A DNA stretch of 64,000 bases from positions 77,676,313-77,740,312 of the forward strand of contig OZ018320.1 of the NCBI GenBank assembly GCA_963969495.1, in the 5' to 3' direction. Under the pieces are notes generated by a model that saw only the letters and a program-made list of their open reading frames with translations, did no database searches and was not told the DNA's origin. Positions 20,867 through 31,900 of this stretch are shown here, one piece after another. The first letter of the stretch is position 1, and each line of letters opens with the position of its first letter. The position numbers and the translations under genes were made by a program. Source of the DNA: Ceratothoa steindachneri (Eukaryota > Arthropoda > Malacostraca > Isopoda > Cymothoidae).

Positions 20867-21255
20867 ATGTGTAAAATGTGGTGACCATGCTATTATACAG
20901 TACTCTAAATGTGGCCTAACATAACATAACATAACATAATTTCACGGATGACAAAAGCCACAAGGGCCTATCAAAGGTTATCCGCCTCCGTCAAAACCAA
21001 CCCACAAAAAGCACCATCACCAGGGTAAGACAAAATCAAAGTCCCCCACAATATAATATAGCAGAGGACAAAAGCCACAAGGGCCCATCATAGGTCATCC
21101 GAGTCAAAAGGCCTCTTTTTTAAGGAACCCAAACTCCCAGGAAAACTACATCCAGAGGATTGCGTCTAGAAACAAGGGTATCACCAATCAAGGCTTGTCA
21201 AGAACTAAATCATGCAGCTATAGATATATACAAACAATATTAATATATACAAAAC

Positions 21256-24144
21256 TTAGGAACCATAACAACCTTCACTCCCCATTAACTCATCCGACCT
21301 ACTCTTAAATGCATTTAGATTTTGACTACCTACTACCCTCGGCGGCAATTTGTTCCAGAAGTCTACCACTTTATTAGTGAAAAAATATTTTCTTAAATCC
21401 AACCTACACCCTTGTTTTTTAATTTTTAAGTGGTGACCTCTAGTCCGATTTCCATCATCTAACTCAAAAAACTAGCTAACATCCAATTTATCTATCCCGG
21501 AAAATTTTTTAAGAAGCTCAATCAGATCCCCTCTCACACACCTCCTTTCGAACGAGAACATATTTAATACCCTAAGTCTATCTATATATTCAAGATGCCT
21601 CAGGGAAGGAATAATCTTTGTTGCCCTCCGTTGCACTGACTCGAGAAGGTTAATATCGTGTCTAAAATGTGGGCACCATGCCTGTATACAGTACTCTAGA
21701 TGTGGCCTAACATAAGAGTTATAGAGTTTAAGAATAACCTCCTTACTTTTGTAACTGACATTTCTCTTAATGAAACCCAGCACTCTATTTACCCTATTTC
21801 TTGCTTCAAAACCTTAATGACTTATCTATTACTACTCCTAGATCTTTCTCATCTTCTACTGAGCTCAGCCAATGCCCATCAATTTCATAATTAAATTCTA
21901 TATTATCTTTTTCCATGTTAATAACTTTGCACTTATCAAGGTTGAAAGTCATTTGCCACTTATGTGACCAGGATAACAATTTATTTAAATCCCCCTGCAC
22001 TTTAAAATTATCATAAATATCTTTAACTACAGCTGCTAATTTTGTATCATCCGCAAAAATTGACACTTTATTATTAACGGCCTCCCCAAGATCGTTTATA
22101 TAGATGACAAATAATAATGGACCGAGAACTGATCCCTGAGAAACCCCACTGATAACATCCCTCCACTCTGACTTTACACCATTTAGCACTACCCTTTGCT
22201 TCCTGTCTTTCAGCCACTCAGCTATCCAATTTGAAACACCTCCACATATCCCAATCATTTTTAATTTATGAACTAGTCTCCTATGTGGTACCTTATCAAA
22301 TGCTTTACTAAAATCTAAGTAAATCATATCTACATTCTCTCCCTTATCTACTTGATCTGTTACAAACTCCAGAAAGTCTAGTAAATTAGTCAAACATGAT
22401 CTACCTGATCTAAGCCCATGCTGAGCATCGCTGATTGACCCCTCCCTCTCTAGATATTGGCAAATCCCATTTTTAACTATTTTCTCAAGAATTTTACAGA
22501 CTACAGGAGTTAGGCTAACCGGTCTAAAGTTATTTGGATCCTCTTTACTACCCTTCTTGAAAATGGGGATTACATTCGCTCTCTTCCAATTATCGGGTAT
22601 TTCTCATTATTCCAGTGTCCTAGTATATAACTTCTCCAACGCTATTGAGATACTTTCTACCCCTTCTTTAAGTATCATAGAATGAATATTATCAGGGCCG
22701 GAGGCCTTGGTAGTATCTAACTCACCTATTAGTCCTTTTATTGTCCTCCGATCCACACTAATGGTAGTAAACACCTCTTTCCCTGACCCATGAGTACTAT
22801 ACATAAGACTATTTAGTTTCTCCTTTGTAAATACTGATGCAAAATGACCATTTAGTACCTCAACTATTTCCTCATCAGTTTTTCTCACAACCCCTTCATA
22901 TTTGATAGGTCCTATTTTAACCTGCCAGACTTGTTATTAATTTTATAGTAACTAAAGAACTTTCTAGGATCTTTGTTGCTATCCTGAGCTAATTTAATTT
23001 CTGACACCCTTTTGTTCTTCTTTATAATCTTATTTAACTCATTCCTAGCCATTCTATAATCACTTAAATTTTGAATATTATTTTCTACCTGTAATTTTTT
23101 ATATGCCTTTTTCTTCTCTGAAATTTTTCTAGCTATCTCCTGATTCCACCATAATGGTTTCGTACTTTTGTTCCTAATAGCCTTCATTGGGATACATTGT
23201 TATTGGAATACATTTATTATATGCTGGAAAGTATCCCACATCCCATAAGTATTTTTACCTCTGAATTATACATCCCAGTCTACAAAATTTAGCAAGCTTC
23301 GGAGTTTTACATAATCTCCCTTATGAAAATTTGGAACTTTTACAGCATTCTCGGTTATTTTACCCTTCTCAATTCCCAAGTTAAAACGAACTATCTGATG
23401 GTCACTATTTCCCAATGCTTCCCCAACAGTCAATTTTTGAACTAAATGATCACTGTTAGAAAGTACTAAATCTAATATATTGTCCCCCCTCGTTGGCTCA
23501 TTAACAAATTGATTCAAAAAATTATCCTCAAAGCATTCTATGGACCTGCCACTTGTTCTATCCCTACCTATCATATTTTCCCAGTCCATAGAGTTTAAGT
23601 TGAAGTCCCCAATAATAACTGCATCTGTTTCACATCCCTTACTTATTTCCCTTATAATTAGTTCATCCATATCAACAGTCTGCCCAGGTGGCCTGTAAAA
23701 AGCTCCCAAATGCACCATTCTATTTTTACTGAACCTAATATCTATCCAAAGTGACTCAACTCCATCCTGCTTTATTGAAGTATTTAAACTTGAAACAATG
23801 TTGTTTTTTATATAGATAATTATTCCTCCACCAATCCTACCTGTTCTTTGACTAATGTACATATTATAGCCCTGTAAATCAAATTCACTTATAGTGTCAC
23901 TAAATTCTATTTCATTAACCCATGATTCAGTATCACATAATATATCTATATCCTCATTGCTAATATAACTAAATAGCTCATCCTTCTTGTTGCTAAGACT
24001 ACGAGCATTTGTATAGAAACAATTTAACCCCCCTATCCCTGAAGCACCTCTTGAAACCTGAATGACCTCACCTCTATCGCCTTGGAACCTATTCCTGTTA
24101 TCTTCCAAGTTTATTCTACTTTCAGTACTATAATGTCCTCTCAT
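21256..24144 (-). pseudogene. CR1 ORF2: endonuclease and reverse transcriptase
   Basis: The N-terminal frame (23266-24144) holds the full AP-endonuclease: CFYTNARSLSNKKDELFS, DTESWV, HLGAFYRPPGQTV, VIIGDFNLNSMDW and LGNSDHQIVRF, so all catalytic blocks are kept. Next come the linker KPLWWNQEIARKIS (22912-23187) and RT blocks ASGPDNIHSMILKEG (22607-22888), DMIYLDFSKAFDKVPH, SQGSVLGPLLFVIYIND and VSIFADDTKLAAV (FADD intact, 21806-22393). The thumb follows (YNSYVRPHLEYCIQAWCPHF, 21472-21783) and the C-terminal VVDFWNKLPP ends at a TAA at 21256-21258. The enzyme nicks target DNA and reverse-transcribes its own RNA there. About five frame breaks disable it. Confidence 0.9.
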
Positions 24145-24167
24145 AATTCCCTGACTACTATTAGTAT

Positions 24168-25318
24168 CTAGTTTCCCGTCCGCAAAGACCTAATAACACG
24201 ATCATACTCCTCCCACAACACATCTACCCCCCTCCTACTCAAATGCACTCCATCCATCGCATACATTTCTTTCATTCCAACAAACCTATCCCACACATCC
24301 ACAAACATGACACCTTCCATCTCACACATCCTCCTCACATAATCATTCAGCGCAATCGCACGAGACATCCATTCTACCCCAACATCCATTCTTGGAAGCA
24401 CACCTGTCACAACACCTTTCATTCTACTTTCTTTCACCTTTTCAATCAACCTCTTGTACCTCTCACGTAACTCACATGCACCCACTTTCTTCACATCATT
24501 CACTCCTACATGTGTAATCACAACCGCATCCGTTGCACAGCCAGAAACCAGCTCCTCATACCTATCAGACAGATCCCTCACTCCAGCACCCGGCAAACAC
24601 ACCCTCAAACCATTCAATGTACCTGCATTCAACTTTCTATCTAAATATCTAACTCGCGAATCACCCATCACAAGCACTTCAGTCAGACTCTTATTCCTAA
24701 CCCCCACAGACCTAACTCCATCCCCACTCCTATTCTCATTCAAACTACCATTCTACCTCCACCCCCACACACATCAGTCATATCACTTCCAGGTACTTCC
24801 TCTCTTAAGGCACTGAATCTATTAGTCAGCTAATAGGTTCTGTGTCCCTCTGACTCACACACCTATTCTCTCCCTGGCTAACAACCTCAACAGAGGCAAC
24901 CCTATTCTCACAAAGAACAGGAGAAGCCTCCCTAGCTTCACGTTTCCTAACCACTCTCCACTGTCCCTCATCCTCACTAGGCCTATTTCTAACTAATCTA
25001 AGGGGGCTAACTTCAGTATCCCTAGAACTATCATATCCTACTTCCTCCACTGGCCCTCTACCTTCACCTGAAACATCTAACTGGCTTCCCTCACCACCTA
25101 ACCTATTCCCAGCTCTAGGCCTAACACTAAGTTCCCTCCTGAGCTCAGCAACTAACCCCTCTAGCCTACATATCCTGTCTAAATCCTTCCTTATCATCCC
25201 CTCTAAATCTACAATGCATTCACGTAGCCCACATACAACACATGTATACCCCTCACCTAATACACCACAATCAATGCATACATTCCGACACTCATGCTCA
25301 CTTTAATCCCCGAACTCC
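24168..25318 (-). pseudogene. CR1 ORF1: zinc-finger, coiled-coil and esterase
   Basis: The N-terminus (25318-25200) has CIDCGVLGEGYTCVVCG, a cysteine-rich finger, preceded by an early stop after MEFGD. A charged middle (24826-25197, DRICRLEGLVAELRRELS) may form a short coiled coil. The C-terminal 191-codon frame (24168-24743) is an SGNH esterase with every catalytic block: VMGDSRVRYLD (Ser), PGAGVRDLSD (Gly), VGVNDVKK (Asn) and MDGVHLSRRGVDVLW (Asp-His). ORF1 proteins of CR1 bind RNA, and the esterase role is unknown. A frameshift near 24745-24825 separates the halves. Confidence 0.85.
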
Positions 25319-25493
25319 ATCACTTATTCAAACAAAGAAAGAACTTAAGTAGTAATAAGAAAAAAAGAAGAGCAACTTAGCTTTCGCTGATTGTGATGAA
25401 AAAAAAAACAAACAAACTGTAGAAAAATCTGAAAAATAAATCAACAGACTGAGAACTCTATGAAACACAAGCTACCTGTTCGAAGGTCAGTCG

Positions 25494-25910
25494 AACATAC
25501 GAGTTATTGAGTTTAAGGATAACCTCTTTACTCTTGTAGCTAACATTTCTTTTAATGTAACCTAAAACCCTATTTGCTCTATTTTTTGCATCGATACACT
25601 GCTTTGAAAACTTAAGTGACCTATCCACTACTACCCTAAGACCTTCTCATCCTCAACTGAACTCTGAATTCAGCAAATGACCATCTATTTCATAGCTAAA
25701 TTCCCTATTATCCCTTCCCATGTTAAGAACTTTGCATTTTCTAAGATTAAAAGTCATCTGCCACTTCTGAGCCCAAGCTAATAACTTATTTGAGTCACTC
25801 TGCACTTTAAAGCTACCCTCAACTACTTTGGCTACAGCTGTCAATTTATTGTCATCAGCAAAAATTGACACTTTGGAATTTACAGCCTCCCCAAGATCAT
25901 TTATATAAAC
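25494..25910 (-). pseudogene. Old CR1 copy: RT thumb and catalytic region
   Basis: The minus strand shows VNSKVSIFADDNKLTAVAK (FADD kept), WAQKWQMTFNLRKCKVLNMG and REFSYEIDGH, then frameshifted VVDRSLKFSKQC- and VILKLNNSY-like sequence. It meets the solo LTR at 25911 and the younger CR1 at 25493. Confidence 0.85.
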
Positions 25911-26096
25911 TGTAGATAGAGGAGAGTAGGAAAAAGGGCGAAGAAAAAATGATAGCGTAGGCGAGTTGCGAACAGCTTCCCACATCGCTGGACCACTGTT
26001 AGCCAGCGACGAATCCACTCGGCCATCCTGAGACTCAAAAAAGATTCATTAAAGCAAAGCTTTTAAGTCGCTCGCCTGCACTTCTCGTACGCTACA
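25911..26096 (-). mobile_element. Solo LTR of the TRIM family, with tRNA-like unit
   Basis: 186 bp, the reverse complement of the LTRs at 39873-40060 and 40171-40357. On the sense strand it runs from TGTAGCGTACGAG to CTCTATCTACA. AAAC direct repeats at 25907-25910 and 26097-26100 flank it, and removing it restores CR1 sequence. Inside is a tRNA-Leu-like stretch: an A box TGGCCGAGTGG (26015-26025), a perfect 6-bp CGCTGG/CCAGCG stem, a B-box-like GTTCGCAAC (25965-25973), then a T6 run. Solo LTRs arise by recombination between two LTRs, which implies that a complete element once sat here. Confidence 0.85.
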
Positions 26097-26100
26097 AAAC

Positions 26101-26980
26101 TATGAATAATAAAGGGCCTAGAACGGATCCCTGAGGTACGCCACTGATATAGTCCTTCCATTGTGACCTTACCCCATTCAGCATAACTCTCTGTTTCATG
26201 CTTTTCAGCCATTCAGTTATCGAGTTCAAAACTTTACCACATATCCCATGCATTTTTAATTTGTGAACTAGTCTCCTATGTGGAACCTTATAAAAAGCTC
26301 TGCTAAAATCTAAGTAAATTACATCAACATTCTCTCCCTTATCTAATTGTTTAGTAACAATTGGCACTACATTCGCAAATTTCTAATCATTAAGTATTTC
26401 TCCAAACTCTAGTGATCTAGTATATATCTTCCCAAGAGCTACTAGATTTTAACTCCAATATAAGCCCTTTAATTATTTCATTGTTCACATTAATGATATT
26501 CAATAATACTTCCCTTGACCTAGAATTATAATGAATTAATCTATCTCGATTCTATTGTGTAATACTGATGAAAAATGATCATTAAGAACCTCTACTATTT
26601 CGTCATCAGATTCTTTCAAAACCCCTTCATATCGAATAGGCCCTATTTTTTTACTGTTAGATTTATTATTAATTCTATAATAGCTAAAGAATTTTCTTGG
26701 ATCTTTATTATTATTTTGAGCTAAATTAATTTCTGCCGCCCTTTTGCTATTCTTATTAATCTTATTTACCTCATTTCTGGACGACCTATAATGATTTAAA
26801 TATTTAAATTCTCAAAAGTACTTTCTCTCTGTAATCGCTGGTATGCCCTTTTCTTCTCAGAAATTTTCAAAGCTATCTCATGATTCCTACCACAACGGCT
26901 TCCTACATTTATTCCAAATAGCCTTCATTGAAATATACTGCTCCTGGACAATGCTTAATATAATCTTAAAAGTGTCCTAC
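26101..26980 (-). pseudogene. Old CR1 copy: RT N-terminal half
   Basis: The minus strand shows NVDVIYLDFSRAFYKVPHRR (the D of KAFD replaced by Y; the catalytic YLDF Asp is kept), RVMLNGVRSQWKDYISGV and PQGSVLGPLLF. Further up are decayed linker phrases (YYRINNKSNSKK-like, KISEKKRAYQRLQ-like) with many stops. Confidence 0.8.
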
Positions 26981-27880
26981 ATCTCATAAGTATTCTTCCC
27001 CCTGAATTCTATATCCCACCTAATCTGATTTAGCAAGTTTCGTAATTTATCGTAATCTCCCCTATAAACATTTGGAGTATTTGTGGAGTTTGTTGATGTT
27101 CTACCTTTCACTCTTCCCAAGTTAAAGCGAACCATCTGATGGTCACTATTTCCCAATGCTTCCCCGACAGTCAATTCCTGAACCAAGTGATCATCATTTG
27201 AAAGAACCAGATCTAATATATTGGAACCCCTTGTTGGCTTGTTAACAAATTGAGTCAAAATATTATCTTCGAAGCATTCTATAAACTTACAACTTGCTCT
27301 ATCCCCCCTTCCTATCCTATTTTTCCAGTCCACAGAATTTAAATTAAAGTCACCAAGAATAACTGTATCTACTTCACATTCTTTCCTTATTTCCCTGATC
27401 ATTAGCTCATCAATACAGTCAGTCTGTCCGGGTGGTCTATAAAAGGCACCCATGTGTATTATCCATTTTTTACTGACTCTAATATCTACCACAGTGACTC
27501 AACTTTTTTTGCTTTATAGTATCATTTAGATTTGAAGAAATGCTATTTCTAATATAAATAATCAACCCACCGCCAGTCCTATCTCTCTTTTGCCAAATGT
27601 ACATATCATAACTCTGTAGTTGAAATTCAGTCACGTTGTCATTAAATTTATTTTCATTAACCCATGATTATATTCCACATATTTTATCTATATCATCATC
27701 AATAATATAACTAAATAACTCATCTTTCTTATTTCTAAGACTACGAGCATTGGTATAAAGACTAGTCAGCCCTCCTATACCTGAATCACCTTTTTTAGAA
27801 TATATACCTTCCGCTCTATCTCCTCTGCATCTCTTTCCTTTCCTTGCCCCGCCCTGACTCTTATATTTCCCTGACCACTA
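26977..27880 (-). pseudogene. Old CR1 copy: endonuclease
   Basis: An open segment 26977-27492 carries HMGAFYRPPGQTDC, ILGDFNLNSVDW, NILDLVLSNDDHLVQELTVG and LGNSDHQMVRFNLG, so the C-terminal catalytic blocks (GDFN, SDH) are kept. The N-terminal block (LYTNARSLRNKKDELF-like, near 27700-27760) is frameshifted. Confidence 0.85.
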
Positions 27881-27889
27881 TCAGTAACT

Positions 27890-28882
27890 AGTTTCTTGCC
27901 TACAAAGAGCCAATGGCACTATCTAACTCTTGCCACAACACGTCAACCCCAGCCCGGCTTAGATGGAGGGCATACAATGCCCTATTCCCATAAACCCATT
28001 CCAAACATCTACAAACACTAATCCCGACACCTCACACAGGCCTTTCACATAATCATTCAGTCCAATTGCACGAGACAACCATTCCATCCTCACATCCAAT
28101 CTCGGAAGCACACCTGAAACAACACCGTTCACTCTACTTTCACTCATATTTTAAACTAACCTTTTGTACCTATCTCGTAACTCACATGAACCCACCTTCT
28201 TTACCTCATTTACTCCCGCATGAGTAATCACGACTGCATCCCTCTCAGGCACATCATTTACACCAGCTCCGGCAAACAAACTCTCACGCCCTTCCATTTG
28301 CTCGCACTCAACTTCCTATCTAAATATCTAATCTGAGAGTCACCCATCACAAGCACCTCAGGTATTCCCCTAGTCCTAGATCCACCCTCCCTCCTGTTCT
28401 CATTTAAACTACGACTTATTTATTTCACTTTCTGCCACAACTACATGAGACAAATCACTTTCAACCTCTTCCTCTCTCAGGGCATCGAGTCTGTTAATCA
28501 ACCTAACCGCTTCCATGTTCCTCTTACTCACACACCTAAGCTATCCTAACCTATCTATTTTATCCATATTCACCTACCATTCATCTTTACTCACACCAGT
28601 CACTTCTTTCTCTCCAGTCTCTAGTCTAGGTCTATCTTCCACTACCCTGGTCTCAGCCACATTCCTCATGCGTACACTCTAATCCCTTCTCACTCCATGC
28701 ACCAACTCACTTAATCTCTTGCACTCACCACGCAACCGACTCACCTCCTCTACTAAAGCCACATGTGCACTAGTCACATAACACACCGGGCATTCAGATA
28801 CATTTGCTCTTCTTTCAACACCACAAAAATCACAAATTACATACACACTGCTTACATCAAAAGGCATACTTACTTCCCCCAA
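27890..28882 (-). pseudogene. Old CR1 copy: ORF1
   Basis: The 5' part (28679-28882) encodes VYVICDFCGVERRANVSECP with VCYV, a C-x2-C ... C-x2-C finger, then a leucine/arginine-rich coiled-coil-like VEEVSRLRGECKRLSELVHG. The 3' part (27959-28147) encodes esterase GVVSGVLPRLDVRMEWLS and VFVDVWNGF. The GDS block near 28330-28350 is present on the minus strand (VMGDSQIRYLD-like). Several stops make it a pseudogene. Confidence 0.8.
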
Positions 28883-28939
28883 AGCAACAGCTATACTGAG
28901 AAACTTTTAAAAACTTTTTAATTAAGCAATCAATAAAAG

Positions 28940-31900
28940 TGTAAAGGGTTAGACCCAACCGGTGTAATACCCACCATGCGTATTGCAAGGCATGCAATGC
29001 TGATTTTAGTGTGGATCATGTCGGGAAAAATGATTTAATAAAGAATGCTAGCATTGCTAAACATAAAGTAGTTATAGAAAGACAGTAGGGAATGCTAAAA
29101 ACGTAGACTGATCTAGTGACCAAGGCAGAATGTAAAATGGCCATGCTGATTACAAAATATAACTTTCCAATGGCATTCAGCGAGGAGTTCAGCAAAAGTG
29201 TTGCTGCCATGTTTCCTGATTCAGACATCGCGATGAAGTACTCCTCTGGGAGAATAAAAACAACACACATTTTTAAAGGAAGGGAACAAAGCAGTTTAAA
29301 AAATAAGGCAAAGGAAAAAACGTTTTTCTTTGAGTTGAGATGCTGGTGTAGTCTTGTAATATTTTGTTGCCGACTGGCAAGCTAACAGCAACATGGCTAG
29401 CTGGCTTAGTGATAGGCTACCAGTAAGTTATATTATATGTATGCATAAGCAATAACGCAAGCAACGAAATAAAGCTGTTCTCTTTCCCTTCTAATTAATC
29501 TCTCCATAATAGTAACTAATTATAATTAATTAAGCTTATTTTGGGCGAGTCTTACTATGTTGCTGGATGGAGAATATACTTACTAAATTGAGACAATTTG
29601 AAGCATATCTTCTCAATTAATACTGAATTAACACATAATTTTGTAACTTTGCAGGAGTCATCGCCTTGGAGCTGGATGACCAAATCACCAAAAGATGTCA
29701 AACTAAACCATTTGCTCTTCATTGTGATGAGTCCATCAACATAAAGCAAGATAAGGGATTCATGATACTACCAGGGTCTACTGTGAGGCTGAGATGCAGG
29801 TACTGAATGCCTGTCGAGTTTAATGTTTGATTATATGTTCATAAAATAAACATAATATCAGTGGTGGCTGCGATAAGGATAACCTTATTGGCGATAACAG
29901 ATAATCGATAACTGGCGATAAATTTATCGCCCGATAAGGTAATAACCGATAAATCCAAAATTCCGAGGCTCTCCTTCATCTCCTCATAGGTTTTGAGAAT
30001 CCTTCTCCCCAGCGTTCTCCTGGAGGGTACCTCTTTCTTAGGGTTAAGGGTGTGGACTATGTCCCTGAAGCTATGACTGTTCACAATCTGCAGCGGCAGC
30101 ATGTTTTCCGCCACAAATCTGACAATTGTCTTGTCGACGGTGGACTCCAGGACGGCGCTGTCCTGGGCCATGATGCCAAAGGTCTCGGCGATAGACATCT
30201 GCCACTGCTTCTTGCTGGTTGACCCGCCGTCGTCTGACTGACCGGACCAGTTCCTGCTGCAGCCGCCAGTCCCAACGTTGGCCTTGCAAGCTTCATCAAC
30301 TTGTTTTGCCTTGCAGGATGGATCCTGTTTAAGTGGCTCTTCAGGTTGGCCTTGGTGCCCTTGTTCACCTTCACCTCAGTGATATTGGGGAGGCAGGAAA
30401 AGCACTGGAAGATGTAGCTGTCGCCAACCATCTTCTTGTACTTCACCTACTTGCCAAGGAATGGCCAGGGTGACTGAGGCTCAGCCTCAGTGAACTCAGA
30501 TTCAATAGACTCCGCTGAGTCTCTTTGGCTTGATGCGGGCACAGTCTCTTGCGACGCCATCACTAATTCAATACTATCAAATAGCAAAGCACTGCACTAC
30601 TAAATTACAATAAAAATAGGATCAGTTTAGAATAGGGGCGTAACTTCGTAAGTGTTCAAAACGTTAATAAACGGATATTAAAGAATAGCACAGAATAGTA
30701 CATACATTCCTATACACGTGCACAAAAAATTCGAACGGAAGAAGCACGGGAAAATAGAGAAAAAATCACCAAAGAACGCGTAAAACCGGTAGCGCATAGG
30801 AGCAACACCTCATGACCTCTCGTTCTACAGTTAGTGAGAGACTGAAGCCGAGCGAACGTTTTGAGAAGACGTCAAGACCGGCCGTCCCGCACTCCGTTCA
30901 GTATACGTTCAGTTCCCAGTTCGGACCTACCTATTTCTGCCCCTAAGGCACGCGCGACTCGCCCCTGTGCTAAACTGGAACCAAAAACTGAAATTATCGA
31001 TTATAGCTAGTTTAGAACCAAAAGTATCGGCGATACCGATGAATCGATAACGCGGAGAAAAAATATCGGATAACCGATAACCTGATATCGTTATCGCAAT
31101 AAATTATCGCGATAACGCCCACCTATGCCAATGTTCATGAATATTGTGTCTTGTAAGCCCATATGGACTGGGTATCATGTTTGTGGTGCATGACACTTAA
31201 AAAAAATATTCCAATTCCAAAAATGTTGATGGCCACCAGGTTCTTATACATGCCCGTCTGCAACAAGTGGAATGTTGAGAACCTGTATGAGAAGCTGGCA
31301 TCCATTTTAAGGTGAGCTTTGTATGAAAACATAACATTACCATGCTTTAGTTGCCGATAGGATTACTCTTTAGAGTAGAAAGACACTATACTAGGCAGTT
31401 CACTTATCGTGTTTATTTTAGGGAAAGGGCCATTCCTTGGGAGGGGCTCATAGCCTTTAATTCCGACAACGCCAGCGTAATGAATGGCAGACACAATTCA
31501 GTGATCGCCAAAATTTGGAGCAGCCAACCACGTGTCCTAGACTTGGCTGCATTTGCCACCTCGTGGAGCTTGCCACGGGCTGTGGTGTCAATGTCATACC
31601 ACTTCCAGTGGAGGACTTTTGAGTCGGTATAAACTACCACTTTGACAAGAGGTAAATATATTGAGTATTATTTATTTCTTCACATTGTATTGAGTACTTT
31701 TACCTTAAGTAAATGATTTCAATACTTCTCCTGCCACTAACCTTATATCGTTTTGTCCCTTGCTATGAATATTATAAACCTTACCAATTTAATACTTTAC
31801 TATCTATTTCCTTCAGCGAAAAGAGGTGTGAGTTGTATAAAGAATTTGTGCACTTCACCGACTCTGACTCCCTCAAGCTCCTGAGGTACTGCTCCACCAG

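Larger units (their letters stand above)
20924..25493 (-). mobile_element. Younger, nearly full-length CR1 LINE
   Basis: The most complete CR1 here: 3' pentamer tail (ATAAC repeats from 20921), 3' UTR, ORF2 (21256-24144), ORF1 (24168-25318) and a short 5' UTR. Flanking AACATA words at 20918-20923 and 25494-25499, and perfect continuity of the host CR1 across it, show it as a nested insertion. ORF1 and ORF2 are separated by only ~25 bp of intergenic sequence. Each carries a few stops or frameshifts. Confidence 0.85.
14008..28935 (-). mobile_element. Old CR1 LINE copy split by four later insertions
   Basis: One minus-strand CR1 element can be followed in colinear order through 14008-14268 (3' tail and UTR), 19454-19889 (RT C-terminus), 20867-20923 (RT), 25494-25910 and 26101-26980 (RT), 26977-27880 (endonuclease), and 27890-28935 (ORF1 and 5' UTR). 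The gaps are a Gypsy element (5-bp duplications ATATA), an unclassified repeat (CATGT), a younger CR1 (AACATA) and a solo TRIM LTR (AAAC). Joining the flanks across each gap restores the sequence order of the other CR1 copies, so this is a single host copy and not several fragments. Confidence 0.8.
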
